From positions 1 to 39,634 of IMG/VR virus record IMGVR_UViG_3300037459_000080: a stretch of 39,634 nt of DNA. One strand, given 5' to 3'. Positions 1 to 9,024 of the stretch are shown here, piece by piece. Origin of the DNA: a virus. Position 1 is the stretch's first letter; every line of letters starts with the position of its first letter. The notes under the pieces were generated by a model. It ran no database searches, was not told the DNA's origin, and saw only the letters and a program-made list of their open reading frames with translations. A program made the translations under genes and the position numbers.

Positions 1-127
1 GTATTAGAGAACTTTGGCAGTAAAATATTTAAGACTTTCCTAGACTTCGCTGAGTCTGTTTTACCCACCGTTATTACTACAGGTGGTGCAATGTTTGACA
101 TGTTTAAGATGGGTTTTGTTGGACTCC
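1..127. repeat. Terminal direct repeat (circular closure), left copy
   Basis: Bases 1-127 are identical to 39508-39634. An exact 127-bp end overlap is what a de Bruijn assembler with a k-mer of 127 leaves on a circular or circularly permuted molecule. The reading frame of the tape-measure gene continues perfectly across the join. The true unit length is therefore 39,507 bp. A real short terminal redundancy is possible but less likely. Confidence 0.95.
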
Positions 128-882
128 AATCAATAGTTGAGGCAGTATTTGGGTTTATTGGAAGTGCTTGGCTTGGTCTTGCTGGTGACGTTATGGGTGA
201 AGGTAATTGGATTGATCAAATGACTGTAGCTATATCAGTTGTTGCTCAGACATGGCCGGAGATATTAAAAAACGCCTTTCTTAGCATAGCGTCAATTATA
301 TCCTCTGTTGCCTCGCATATATCTAATGATATTATGAGCACTGTCGACACAGCTAAAATTGCAGGACTAAAAGCTTTGGCGTTTACTGGTGCAATAGATG
401 AAGGCCAATTAAACAAAGGCTTAGCTCAGATACAGAGTGAAAAACAGCAACGAGCAAATGAAGGGAACTTCTTTGATACAGTTACTGAAAAACTAGAGAA
501 AGCAATAGAAGAAAATAGCAAGGTTATTCAAAGTGCAGCAGATGAGGCAAGCGCGAAACAATTCGAAAATGAGCAATTTGTAAAAGGCCTTTTTGATCGT
601 ATTAGAGAGAGCATGAAAGTAGATAGGAAGGAGAAAGAGCAGAAAGATAACGAAGATGATATCAACGGCGGCGGAACCAATGGTATTAAAGAAGAACTAA
701 ATAAGCTTATAACTGCCAGTGAAGCAGGCACAAAGCAATCTGTTGACCTACTCAATTCTAGGGCCTTAAAAGGTCAAGATGTCAATAAAGGTATACTTGG
801 CGAAAATAAAAAACAAACAACACTACTAGAAAAGATGCTAAAGGATAGGGGCTTAAACCTTCCAGTAGCACAAGGATTATAA
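1..882 (+). CDS. Tail tape measure protein, C-terminal part (continues from 38722)
   Basis: This is the second half of the tape measure gene that starts at 38722. Position 1 is codon 263 of a 555-residue protein, because 38722 to 39507 is exactly 262 codons. An ATG at 91 is internal, not the start. This part has hydrophobic stretches (about residues 290-390 of the full protein: WLGLAGDVMG, IISSVASHIS), then a long charged helical region rich in E, K and Q, and ends GLNLPVAQGL. The protein should set tail length and occupy the tail lumen; at about 1.5 angstrom per residue it predicts a tail near 80 nm (inference). The stop overlaps the next start as TAATG at 880-884. Confidence 0.85.
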   Translation, partial: VLENFGSKIFKTFLDFAESVLPTVITTGGAMFDMFKMGFVGLQSIVEAVFGFIGSAWLGLAGDVMGEGNWIDQMTVAISVVAQTWPEILKNAFLSIASIISSVASHISNDIMSTVDTAKIAGLKALAFTGAIDEGQLNKGLAQIQSEKQQRANEGNFFDTVTEKLEKAIEENSKVIQSAADEASAKQFENEQFVKGLFDRIRESMKVDRKEKEQKDNEDDINGGGTNGIKEELNKLITASEAGTKQSVDLLNSRALKGQDVNKGILGENKKQTTLLEKMLKDRGLNLPVAQGL

Positions 883-1751
883 TGGCGACTTTAGAAGGCA
901 GGAACGATAGAGAGGGAACAGTAACAAACTCAGGAGGAGTCATAACCGCTCAAGACTTTTACTTGCTTACTATGGATGCCCCTTCCAACCACCAACAAGC
1001 GTTTAATATGCTTCAGTTGTTAGGGGATCAGCCTAGCACTCCGGTTAATGTTGGCAATTTCCATCCAGATATTAAAGGCCTCAGAGTGGTATCGCAAGGT
1101 GTTGACCACAAGTCTGGCGACGACACCACTTTATTTAACGTTACTATCAACTACAGTAATAGCCTCGCTTTATCTCAACAGGGTAACTCAGAGGACCCGC
1201 TTGATGTCCCAACAAAGTATACATATGATCAGGTTGACGAACTCCTAGCCGTCGAGCTTGACCCAATAACCGGAAAGAGAATTGTTAATAGTGCAGGACG
1301 TCCATTTAGTGCGATTACTGAAAACTTCCCATTGACACGTATAATTATTGAACGGAATGAGAAGACTTTTAACAATGATGATGCTGGCTTCTACCGAAAC
1401 ACAATGAATGACGGCCCTGTTACAATAAACGGGGATAACTTCTTACACAATACCGTAAAGATTGAGAGGATTACAGGCTCCCCACAAACTGACAGTAGTG
1501 GTGTTGTTTATTATAAAGTTATATATTCTGTATTAATTAAGGATTCAGATTGGAGACGTTTAGTTATTGATCGTGGAACAGTTGATAAGGACGGCAAGCC
1601 ACCAGCCCGTAATGTAAGGCTAGACTCTGAAGGTGCTGGCTTATTGGATGGAGCGGGTAATTTTCAGACCGCAGATTATGACGATGAAGTTGTTGAAGAG
1701 ATTTTATTTAGTACACTACGTGAAGAAAATTACGGGCCGCTTAGATTATGA
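882..1751 (+). CDS. Distal tail protein, unknown (289 aa)
   Basis: I do not recognise the family. The gene follows the tape measure directly with a TAATG overlap and precedes two more tail genes, the place where siphoviruses encode distal tail and tail-tip proteins. The sequence is rich in polar residues and beta-type segments (FNVTINYSN, VKIERITGSP, YYKVIYSVLIKD) with no signal peptide, membrane segment or cysteine cluster. The C-terminus ends FSTLREENYGPLRL. A Dit-like or tail-hub role is inferred from position only. Its stop overlaps the next start at 1748-1751 as ATGA, so translation is probably coupled. Confidence 0.7.
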   Translation: MATLEGRNDREGTVTNSGGVITAQDFYLLTMDAPSNHQQAFNMLQLLGDQPSTPVNVGNFHPDIKGLRVVSQGVDHKSGDDTTLFNVTINYSNSLALSQQGNSEDPLDVPTKYTYDQVDELLAVELDPITGKRIVNSAGRPFSAITENFPLTRIIIERNEKTFNNDDAGFYRNTMNDGPVTINGDNFLHNTVKIERITGSPQTDSSGVVYYKVIYSVLIKDSDWRRLVIDRGTVDKDGKPPARNVRLDSEGAGLLDGAGNFQTADYDDEVVEEILFSTLREENYGPLRL

Positions 1752-2605
1752 CATTTGGATTACTACAAGCACAAATTGACCGAATAGCCCGATCACTACG
1801 CATAACTGAAACAAGAATCTCTTCAAGTGGTAAAATGGGCGCACAACCTAATGTGCCTATATACTCTGAAGTTATAGAGGTTATATCTGATACTGGAAGC
1901 CATGAGGGAAAGGCCAAGCAAGTATACTATGACTTAGACACTAGTGCATGGGTCGATGCCGCTAATGGGTGGACTTTTGATGAGGATGATACAGATTCAC
2001 CAACGGCACAAACAAACATTTACTCTGATGCTGAGCTAGAGGTTGGCGACATTGGTGAGGTTGTTGATTTTCAAGATAACACAGAACGCGAGAGATGGTA
2101 TTTTAAAAAGGCTGTCGCGGGTGGCGCTCAACGTCCTATCATAAAGACCGCTGGAACTTTAGCATTTGGCGCTACGCTTGAAAGCATTATAAGCCAAACT
2201 ATTAAAAATGAATTCACAGAAGCTCAGCAATTTCTAGCTTACTACCCTTGGGGAACTACTATCGCCCTACCAGACAACTATGTATTTACTGCCGATGTTG
2301 ACTCATCAGGCGCTTACTATACTGAAGTTTTTCCTCAAGATATATATGTTAAGCCGCTTGAGTCATACCCCGCTGCCGCTGGTTTTGATGACTTCCAGAT
2401 ATACGCAGGCGCTACAGATACAAGTACACTTCTTTTTGATTCTACAATATCCAATCCTAACGGCTTTAAATTGATACTTGCTGATTTTGATTTTGCTAAC
2501 GCTTCACAAGCTGAAAAAGATTATTACGAAGGGATTATGTTTCCTGTATCCTTTTCTGTTGAAGATCAAGACTTCTACTTTATCTCTCCAGTTATAGGAG
2601 ACTAA
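1748..2605 (+). CDS. Distal tail protein, unknown (285 aa)
   Basis: No family recognised. The first 25 residues (LLQAQIDRIARSLRITETRI) look helical. The rest is acidic and beta-rich, with aromatic repeats such as YYDLDTSAW, AYYPWGTT and DFQIYAGATD. There is no membrane segment. The gene is translationally coupled to the preceding tail gene (ATGA overlap) and separated from the next by one base, so all three distal tail genes lie in one transcript. It is probably a virion structural protein of the tail tip or baseplate; this is inferred from position and composition only. Confidence 0.7.
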   Translation: MTFGLLQAQIDRIARSLRITETRISSSGKMGAQPNVPIYSEVIEVISDTGSHEGKAKQVYYDLDTSAWVDAANGWTFDEDDTDSPTAQTNIYSDAELEVGDIGEVVDFQDNTERERWYFKKAVAGGAQRPIIKTAGTLAFGATLESIISQTIKNEFTEAQQFLAYYPWGTTIALPDNYVFTADVDSSGAYYTEVFPQDIYVKPLESYPAAAGFDDFQIYAGATDTSTLLFDSTISNPNGFKLILADFDFANASQAEKDYYEGIMFPVSFSVEDQDFYFISPVIGD

Positions 2606-2606
2606 T

Positions 2607-3716
2607 ATGGCCGCTTCTCCACTCGCTCAAATAGATTGGAATAATCTTGATGGTGCCGATTCAAATACTGTTATGAACCTATTGCAACGTGCCTTTAATG
2701 AGAGGTTAGTCGTTGCTAGAATAAACACAAGTACCGCCGCAGAGAATACTGAGTTCTTTCCATTCCCTGATGATAATCCAACCAACTCCGCAAGGTGGGG
2801 TAATACTGCTTCACTTTGGCGTTGGACTAACTGGCCGCAATTTGAAGCAACGCAAATCATGGATGATCTATGTCGAAACTATGCAGATATGACTTATATA
2901 AATGCAAATATAAATACGGTTATTCCTTTGCTTGGTGGGTTCAATGATGAAGACAATCTAAATCTAACCCCTACTAAAGTTTTTAACTATATTGGAATAG
3001 CCGATTGGCCGCGAGTCAGAAATCCCAATAAGACAGAATTAAAACAATGGTATGATATACTAAAGCTATTAACACATGTTTATATGGCCGATACTAGAGC
3101 AGGGGGAAGTGGTGGTAGCATTGGTGGCTCACTTATAGATAATGAGTACTCAGGTATATATGACACTGGATTTTTAAGTCCTAGTGACAGACAATACTTT
3201 GTAAGTGGAACCCCAGACCTAGGGGATTTAGCAACAGATTGGGCTTCCCTATATGGTGGGCCCACAGCAAAAACATCATACATTGGTCAATCTGACCCTT
3301 TATTAGATGTAGTTTATGACAATTCATCAAGCTATAGTATCACAGCCTTGAGATGGTACGTAACAATAAACAATCAAGATTTGACTGACACAGGATATAC
3401 AAGAGAGCCGCTTGAGTCCAAATGCTGGGGACAATGGGATATCCGTATAGATAATAGAGGAGGATTTGAGCCTCCAGATCCAGTAGCTACAGCAGCATAC
3501 TTGGCCGCTGAGAACTTAGTTGATTTAAAATTAATAGACTTTGGAGCTTCGTCTGTGAGGACATCGGCGACCGTAGAGCTTCAATCTACTGACAGCGCCC
3601 CAACGCTACCGGACCATAACGATAAAATAAGCTTTAGGAATAATAAAATATTGCGATTCTTTGATAACTGGAATGACCCCACAGGCGCTACAGGCTTCCA
3701 ATTCTACACGCCCTAA
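2607..3716 (+). CDS. Distal tail protein, unknown (369 aa)
   Basis: No family recognised. The protein is soluble, acidic and rich in W, N and D (ASLWRWTNWPQF, ALRWYVTINNQD), with a glycine/serine patch near residue 170 (GGSGGSIGGS) that may be a flexible loop. RBS-like AGGAG lies just upstream at 2597-2601. It is the last gene before a 59-bp gap and the large fiber gene, so it may connect the tail tip to the fiber. That role is an inference from order. The cluster of three unknown distal proteins suggests a tail tip unlike well-known lambdoid ones. Confidence 0.7.
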   Translation: MAASPLAQIDWNNLDGADSNTVMNLLQRAFNERLVVARINTSTAAENTEFFPFPDDNPTNSARWGNTASLWRWTNWPQFEATQIMDDLCRNYADMTYINANINTVIPLLGGFNDEDNLNLTPTKVFNYIGIADWPRVRNPNKTELKQWYDILKLLTHVYMADTRAGGSGGSIGGSLIDNEYSGIYDTGFLSPSDRQYFVSGTPDLGDLATDWASLYGGPTAKTSYIGQSDPLLDVVYDNSSSYSITALRWYVTINNQDLTDTGYTREPLESKCWGQWDIRIDNRGGFEPPDPVATAAYLAAENLVDLKLIDFGASSVRTSATVELQSTDSAPTLPDHNDKISFRNNKILRFFDNWNDPTGATGFQFYTP

Positions 3717-3731
3717 GACTTTCTTGCGCTT

Positions 3732-3761
3732 TTGCTAATCAAATGCTATTTTAAATATAAA
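3732..3761 (+). promoter_or_regulatory. Possible sigma-70 promoter for the fiber gene
   Basis: In the 59-bp gap before the fiber gene, TTGCTA (3732-3737) and TATAAA (3756-3761) are separated by 18 bp. The match is moderate and the gap could simply be untranslated sequence. The RBS for the fiber is TAAGGATAAATA just before 3776, a form shared with the capsid gene and other late genes. Confidence 0.35.
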
Positions 3762-3775
3762 ACTAAGGATAAATA

Positions 3776-6640
3776 ATGGATACCCCGCAGTATACATCTG
3801 ATATTATAATAGGTGGTGCAGACCAGACAACTTTTTTTAGTGGCGCTTTTCCTGCCCCTACAAGCTCTCAAAATGACGGTATTATAACAAGGCAGTCAGG
3901 TGAGTTAGTTCTTACCTGTTACCAGTCAGACGGAGTGACGCCTTTTGATTTAACTAGCTTGGATTCACTTGACGCTAAAATAGTGCCGTGGAATACTCAG
4001 GTTGTACCTATTGTTTTAGGTGCAGGAGTAATATCAGGTGCTGGAAATAATGTCTACACTGTTAGCTGGACTGCTGATACAATACCTTCTTCATGGAGTT
4101 CATATGCATCAGACAGAGAGGGCGCTATAGTTCTATTTGTTGCTTTTGAAGAGACCGCCGCTGAAGACTTTTTCCAAACTTATACAAGATTTAATGTCAA
4201 TGATGGCAATTTTGCGGGTGATGGACAAACTACGCCAAGTATTGAGTTTAGTTATGAGTGGAATGATGCAAACTCTTCTGACTGGACTAAATACGGTCAA
4301 GGCACACCAACTAATTTAGGTGACGCTGTAACCACTCTAGCACAAGCCGGAAAGACTGATTGGGGTATTGTAATAAATCAAACAGAAGTAACAGCGCCTG
4401 TGTCTCCAACTAACGGCGACACCTATGTTATTGCTGGTATTGGTGGCGATTGGTCAGGTTTCACAATTGATGATATAGCTCGATGGAATGGAACCATATG
4501 GACTAATAAAACTCCAGTTGACGGTGATGAGATATTCAATGCCGCATTAAGCGCTAGATACCGCTATGACGGTGCCGCTTGGGCTATCGCATCATCTGGT
4601 GGAGATGTTACAGGCCCTGCCGTTGCTGTTGACGACAACCTTTGTACATTCGACTCAACAACCGGAAAACTAATACAAGACTCAGGCGTTAATATATCCG
4701 CAGTTAATGACAATACTGCTAAAGTAACCAACGCCATGCACACGGGCGATGTCACAGGAGATTCAGCACTTACTATTGAGAGTGTAGCGATCACCGGACA
4801 AACTACAGTTACCGCGGCTAGTGGCGACTTTATAATGATATCAGACACAAGTGACAGCGGCGACTTAAAGAAAGTAGATGCCCTTGACTTCCTTAGTGGT
4901 GGTGGAGGTGGCGCAGGTATTGCCGCTAACTGGACATTCAGTACTGACACTACAGCAACTGACCCAACGGCAGGAGGCATAAAATACAATAACGCTACTC
5001 CTGCAAGTGTTACCGCTATTTATGTAAATACCGCCGCTAATAACACCGCTAACTTCGAGGCCTTAATAAGTGCTCTTGGAAGTGGTGATACTCTTTACTT
5101 ACAGCAACTAGACGACGATGCAGACTTTATTGTATTCAACGTCACAAGCTCTGTGGATAATACTGGATGGTACACAATAAACGGTACTATCGCTGACTCT
5201 GGCACACTTCCAGCTAATGCTTCCGATGTTGGAGTTAACTTCTCTTATACCTCTGGCGGCGCTGGTGCGAGCGTTACTAGTGTATTTGGCCGAACTGGTG
5301 CGGTTATGGCCGCAGCAAGCGACTATGACGCTTCACAGGTAGATAATGATTCTGGTGTAGTTGGTGCATTTGTTAGTAATGCTCTTGATACTTTAGACAC
5401 TGCTAGCGATCCCGCAACTATAGCCGCTGGCACCGACAATAACCAAACCGGAACAACTTACACTTTAGTTCTCACCGACGCAGATAATAAAACTGTATGG
5501 ATGAATAACGCTTCTGCTAACACTCTTACAGTGCCGACTAACGCAAGTGTTGCTTTCCCTGTAGGTACTAAGATTAATGTTATGATGGAAGGCGCAGGAA
5601 CGACCACTATAGATGGTGACACGGGCGTGACAGTTAACGGCGTATCTGGTGGCGCTGTAGCAATCAACACACAAAATCAAGGCGCTACACTGACTAAGCG
5701 AGCAACTGACACTTGGATAGTTACGGGTGACATCGGAACAAGCGGCGAGGCTTTTAACGGGTTCAAAGAAAACCTTATCATCGACGGTCAGTTTAACCAC
5801 TGGGATGCAGGCGCGGGGCCTTTTACAATAAATAATGCTTACACGGCCACTATGTGGAGCTTAATACTAGGTGGTGGCTCACCAAGTGTATCAAGATTCA
5901 CATTTACAGAAGGACAAACAGACGTGCCATACAATCCTAAATACGGCATCAGTTTAGCAGGAGTAAGCGGATCGCCTTATATAAATACAAAGTTAGGAAA
6001 ATTACATGAGACATCAGGTCTTACAGTTAATATAAGCGCTTACCTCAAGGCTGATGTATCAATGAGTGGTACTAATTTCCAAATACAACAAAATTTTGGC
6101 TCCGGAGGATCGAGCTCAGTAAATACAAATTCAGCAGCTTTTACAGTAGGTACATCATGGACTAAATACGAGGGTGTTATTACTATTCCGTCAATATCAA
6201 GCAAAACAATAGGGGGTAACTCATTTATACGATTAGCGATATTATCTAGCGATATTTCACTTGGAACTCTTGAAATATCAAATATTGCAATGGTCTACGG
6301 CTCTGTAGCCTACGACCAGCCTTTCCCAACTCCAGCCGAAGAGCGCCACCGAATTGATGAGTATTATCAGATTATTGGTGATTATGATGAAGGTGTGGCA
6401 GGTGCTGATTTACTGCAAATGTATCCAACTCAGGCAGGAACACCAGCAACAGTTAGGGAATCAACTATACCACTAAGAAGAAAAATGAGAGCAGTGCCAA
6501 CAGTCACACTTGGAACTCCTAGCGCTGGCACACTTGACTCTTCGACTGCTACCACTACGGCGGTAATAGTGACGGGCACCGCTTCTGGTATATCAGCTGA
6601 TCAAAAATTTGACTACATAGAATTAGATGCGAGGCTATAA
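3776..6640 (+). CDS. Large tail fiber / receptor-binding protein (954 aa)
   Basis: Very large, T/S/G/D/N-rich modular protein with few charged residues, typical of trimeric fibers. In order: an N-terminal attachment region (1-150), a DUF2793-like segment near 200-270 (PTNGDTYVIAGIG, IARWNGTIW), repeated fiber modules with GDVTGPAV and DSTTGKLIQDSG, the motif VTSVFGRTGAV near residue 500 found in many phage fibers, a module with TLVLTDADNKTVW, and from about 664 (ENLIIDGQFNHW) a C-terminal domain resembling carbohydrate-binding fiber tips. It should bind the host surface. The gene follows the distal tail genes and is followed by a small ORF that may help its assembly. Confidence 0.85.
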   Translation: MDTPQYTSDIIIGGADQTTFFSGAFPAPTSSQNDGIITRQSGELVLTCYQSDGVTPFDLTSLDSLDAKIVPWNTQVVPIVLGAGVISGAGNNVYTVSWTADTIPSSWSSYASDREGAIVLFVAFEETAAEDFFQTYTRFNVNDGNFAGDGQTTPSIEFSYEWNDANSSDWTKYGQGTPTNLGDAVTTLAQAGKTDWGIVINQTEVTAPVSPTNGDTYVIAGIGGDWSGFTIDDIARWNGTIWTNKTPVDGDEIFNAALSARYRYDGAAWAIASSGGDVTGPAVAVDDNLCTFDSTTGKLIQDSGVNISAVNDNTAKVTNAMHTGDVTGDSALTIESVAITGQTTVTAASGDFIMISDTSDSGDLKKVDALDFLSGGGGGAGIAANWTFSTDTTATDPTAGGIKYNNATPASVTAIYVNTAANNTANFEALISALGSGDTLYLQQLDDDADFIVFNVTSSVDNTGWYTINGTIADSGTLPANASDVGVNFSYTSGGAGASVTSVFGRTGAVMAAASDYDASQVDNDSGVVGAFVSNALDTLDTASDPATIAAGTDNNQTGTTYTLVLTDADNKTVWMNNASANTLTVPTNASVAFPVGTKINVMMEGAGTTTIDGDTGVTVNGVSGGAVAINTQNQGATLTKRATDTWIVTGDIGTSGEAFNGFKENLIIDGQFNHWDAGAGPFTINNAYTATMWSLILGGGSPSVSRFTFTEGQTDVPYNPKYGISLAGVSGSPYINTKLGKLHETSGLTVNISAYLKADVSMSGTNFQIQQNFGSGGSSSVNTNSAAFTVGTSWTKYEGVITIPSISSKTIGGNSFIRLAILSSDISLGTLEISNIAMVYGSVAYDQPFPTPAEERHRIDEYYQIIGDYDEGVAGADLLQMYPTQAGTPATVRESTIPLRRKMRAVPTVTLGTPSAGTLDSSTATTTAVIVTGTASGISADQKFDYIELDARL

Positions 6641-6642
6641 AA

Positions 6643-7071
6643 ATGAAATACAAATACTCAAATGAAGCACACACAGCCTTTAATGTTTTTGTTGATGGCA
6701 GCTTAAAAAAGGCCTACCCAAGAGTCACCGAAGGGATTCTCGAGCGTGAAGGAATCACCCTTGACGACATCGAGCCATACATTGAGCCTATTATAAACTA
6801 CGATACAGCACACAAAGCAGCTTGCATGGCTTATCAAAAGTCGAAGATTGACGATAATCTATTTCCGGCCATGATGGCCATTAAAGGAGTCGCTGAAATT
6901 ACGGGCATTATCGGAGATAAAGCGGCGGCGAATCTAGCATGGCTAAAAAAGCTATGGGATGATAAAGACGTGCGGGTAACAGCCGAAAGCGATAATTATG
7001 ATTACTCAAACCACGGGAATAAACCCCACGGCTGGAAAGAGATAGAAGCCGAAGCTACAGGGGGTGAATAA
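6643..7071 (+). CDS. Small protein after the fiber, possible fiber-associated (142 aa)
   Basis: The protein is mainly helical and charged, with no membrane segment. It starts two bases after the fiber stop and its own stop overlaps the next start (ATAATGA at 7068-7074). The segment INYDTAHKAACMAYQKSKIDD is followed by alpha-helical sequence (FPAMMAIKGVAEITG). I cannot assign a family. Small genes just downstream of phage fibers are often assembly chaperones; this is positional inference only. Confidence 0.6.
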   Translation: MKYKYSNEAHTAFNVFVDGSLKKAYPRVTEGILEREGITLDDIEPYIEPIINYDTAHKAACMAYQKSKIDDNLFPAMMAIKGVAEITGIIGDKAAANLAWLKKLWDDKDVRVTAESDNYDYSNHGNKPHGWKEIEAEATGGE

Positions 7072-7832
7072 TGAGTATGCTTTTAAGGCGTGGGGTTATG
7101 TCAAGCGGTAGAGGTTTATTTGATGCTAACACTGCCAACCTTGATGGGTCTACTATGTGGTTTGATGCTGGTAATCCTGCGGCGCTACAAATAACCGGAA
7201 ATCAAACAATAGCCATAGACTATAAGTTTGATGTTCTCCCTGCATCCTCTGAGGCTATAGCGTCTAGATATGACAATACAGCAACGGGCCGCTCTTGGCA
7301 ATTAGTTTATACATCTGGAACAAATCAGATTAGATTTGATGCTTTTGATGATGGGACTTCGACAGTTGGGGCGCAAGTTTTTGCTTCTCCCCCTGTTGGT
7401 GGACAATGGCACTCACTTGTTGTAGTGTATAACGGGGTTGATCTAAGATTGTATATAGATAACGTATTAACTGACACTACTGCATATACGGGAGGTTTCT
7501 TTAATAGTGGGTCAGATGTTTTTATAGGCGCAAGAGCTAGAACAGATATAGCACCAGACCTCCAAATGGATGGATCGGTAGCACTACCTAGGATATGGAA
7601 TAGTGATCTATCAGCTTCACAAGTCTCACAGCTTTATGATGGAGATAAAACAATATGTACTAATTCTCTACCCGCATCATTAAAGACCGATTTAGTATAT
7701 GCACCTAGGCTAGCAAACTGGGGAGGTAATGCAGGAGATGAACTGGTAGACCAAAGCACAAGCGGAATAACGACATCAAATATTGGCTCAATACCTTATA
7801 ACGGCACGGGTTTAACAATTAGGTGCACATGA
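7071..7832 (+). CDS. LamG/concanavalin A-like lectin-fold virion protein (253 aa)
   Basis: Residues about 25-185 have the pattern of the laminin-G-like/concanavalin A-like jellyroll (Laminin_G_3): TIAIDYKFDV, the central GGQWHSLVVVYNG followed by DLRLYIDNVL and VFIGARA, ending ALPRIWNSDLSASQVSQLYDG. In this superfamily the WHSLVVVYNG and LYIDN strands form the sugar-binding sheet. The protein probably contacts surface glycans as an accessory fiber or virion decoration. It is coupled to the genes on both sides by stop/start overlaps. Confidence 0.75.
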   Translation: MSMLLRRGVMSSGRGLFDANTANLDGSTMWFDAGNPAALQITGNQTIAIDYKFDVLPASSEAIASRYDNTATGRSWQLVYTSGTNQIRFDAFDDGTSTVGAQVFASPPVGGQWHSLVVVYNGVDLRLYIDNVLTDTTAYTGGFFNSGSDVFIGARARTDIAPDLQMDGSVALPRIWNSDLSASQVSQLYDGDKTICTNSLPASLKTDLVYAPRLANWGGNAGDELVDQSTSGITTSNIGSIPYNGTGLTIRCT

Positions 7833-8242
7833 TGAATAAAACTTTAGTAAAAGATTACGATTATGTAGATATAGACCACAAATACTACAAGTATAAGCTG
7901 TGTATCGAGCAATCTGCTATGACTGATATTACCGGTTTTGAGATCGACCACGATTATTTTATTTTAGATACAAACGGCATTTTAGTAATTCGCCGTGACT
8001 ATTGTTGGAATGGCTCTAGTGGCCCAACATGGGATACTGACAGCACAATGAGAGCTAGTCTATTTCATGATGCGTTATACCAGATGATGCGCGAAAAGCT
8101 TATATCGTTTGACTGGCGCTACATATCGGACAAAGTGTATCACCGTATATGCATAGAGGATGGTATGTGGCGTTGGCGCGCGTGGTGCCATTATAAGGCG
8201 GTTAGGATATTTGGGGCAAGCAGCGCACGGCCAGCTAACTAG
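7829..8242 (+). CDS. DUF1353 family protein (137 aa)
   Basis: Contains the DUF1353 signature: YCWNGSSGPTWDTD followed by RASLFHDALYQMMRE, that is the W-[DN]-G-x-S-G-P and HDALY motifs. DUF1353 proteins are common in phages close to lysis or tail genes; their function is not established. Start taken at 7829, where ATG overlaps the previous stop as ATGA; the ATG at 7832 is equally possible and better spaced from AGGTG (7821-7825). The C-terminal half is rich in W and R (DGMWRWRAWCHYKA). Confidence 0.75.
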   Translation: MMNKTLVKDYDYVDIDHKYYKYKLCIEQSAMTDITGFEIDHDYFILDTNGILVIRRDYCWNGSSGPTWDTDSTMRASLFHDALYQMMREKLISFDWRYISDKVYHRICIEDGMWRWRAWCHYKAVRIFGASSARPAN

Positions 8243-8324
8243 TGGTATTATAATTTTATCACATTATTGTAATAGTATAAAAAGTATTAATTGATTGTAA
8301 TAGAGAAAATATAGGCGTACATAT

Positions 8325-8591
8325 ATGAAGGAATATTTATCAGAGCTAGTCTGCATTATACTGGGTTTATTTATACCAGTGTTTTGGGGCTTAATTAAAA
8401 CACATTTTAGAAGTAAGCAAAATGCTACGGATATACCAGAAATGAAAGAATCTATTACCCTCCTCAAAGAAAAACAAAACGAGGGTGAAAAAAATATTGC
8501 CCTACTAAAACAGCATGTTGAGACGATTGATAAGAAGTTTGATAAGATGGATTGCAAGATTGATAGCATAATAACCATGCTAACTAAATGA
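8325..8591 (+). CDS. Membrane-anchored coiled-coil protein, possible i-spanin or holin (88 aa)
   Basis: One hydrophobic segment at residues 8-25 (LVCIILGLFIPVFWGLI) is followed by a basic stretch (KTHFRSK) and a predicted coiled coil from about 38 to 87 with regular I/L spacing (SITLLKEKQNE, VETIDKKFDKM). The next gene overlaps by 4 bp and encodes a small lipoprotein, an arrangement typical of Rz/Rz1 spanins. The positive charges after the segment would favour a cytoplasmic C-terminus, which argues for a holin-type or other topology instead. Lysis role inferred; family not certain. Confidence 0.6.
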   Translation: MKEYLSELVCIILGLFIPVFWGLIKTHFRSKQNATDIPEMKESITLLKEKQNEGEKNIALLKQHVETIDKKFDKMDCKIDSIITMLTK

Positions 8592-8794
8592 AGTATCTTA
8601 TACTCTGTTCACTTTTATTTTTAACATCTTGTGTTCAACTACAAGTCCCTATAGCTTCTACCGTTGTTAACGTAACAGTTATAAAAACTCAAGCCCTTAC
8701 AGAAGACTCTGAGCTATCCGGTGCGGATATCAAAGAACTAATGAAGGACTTGAATCAAAAGGCTGGCGATGTTACAGCGCCGTTAACACCTTAA
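8588..8794 (+). CDS. Small lipoprotein, candidate o-spanin (68 aa)
   Basis: The N-terminus is a lipoprotein signal: positive start, hydrophobic core, and a lipobox LTSC with Cys15 as the lipidated residue. The mature protein would be 54 residues with no cysteines. It overlaps the preceding membrane/coiled-coil gene as ATGA, as Rz1-type outer-membrane spanins often do. It is the last plus-strand late gene and converges on the left operon, overlapping its end by 4 bp. A superinfection-exclusion lipoprotein is an alternative. Confidence 0.65.
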   Translation: MKYLILCSLLFLTSCVQLQVPIASTVVNVTVIKTQALTEDSELSGADIKELMKDLNQKAGDVTAPLTP

Positions 8795-9024
8795 TCTACT
8801 TCATGTATAGTTTTTCCCTTCTTCCATGATTCAATTACACTCTTAGCCTCATCTAATGTCTTGTATGGGAATGTAGGTATTTGGTAAATAAGAAGAAATG
8901 GCTTTCCGTTCTCATCTGCTATCCTCCACTTCTCTACTTTGGTTTTTGTGAAGAGGCCTGTTGTAAATTCCGTAAGAACCTCTATTTGAAATCCTTTATG
9001 TGATTCAACTACCCTATATTTCAT
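8791..9024 (-). CDS. Unknown early protein, last gene of left operon (77 aa)
   Basis: A small basic protein with alternating strands and one C-terminal helix (YKTLDEAKSVIESWKKG). It has no membrane segment or cysteines. It starts in a TAATG overlap with the SSB gene stop at 9024, so it is translated with the recombination genes. No family recognised. It converges with the late lipoprotein gene, and I see no terminator between the two convergent units. Confidence 0.6.
   Translation of the reverse strand: MKYRVVESHKGFQIEVLTEFTTGLFTKTKVEKWRIADENGKPFLLIYQIPTFPYKTLDEAKSVIESWKKGKTIHEVD

Noticed and set aside
4564-5800. Minus-strand ORFs inside the fiber gene
   Set aside because: Shadows created by codon bias of the T/G/D/N-rich fiber; no start signals.
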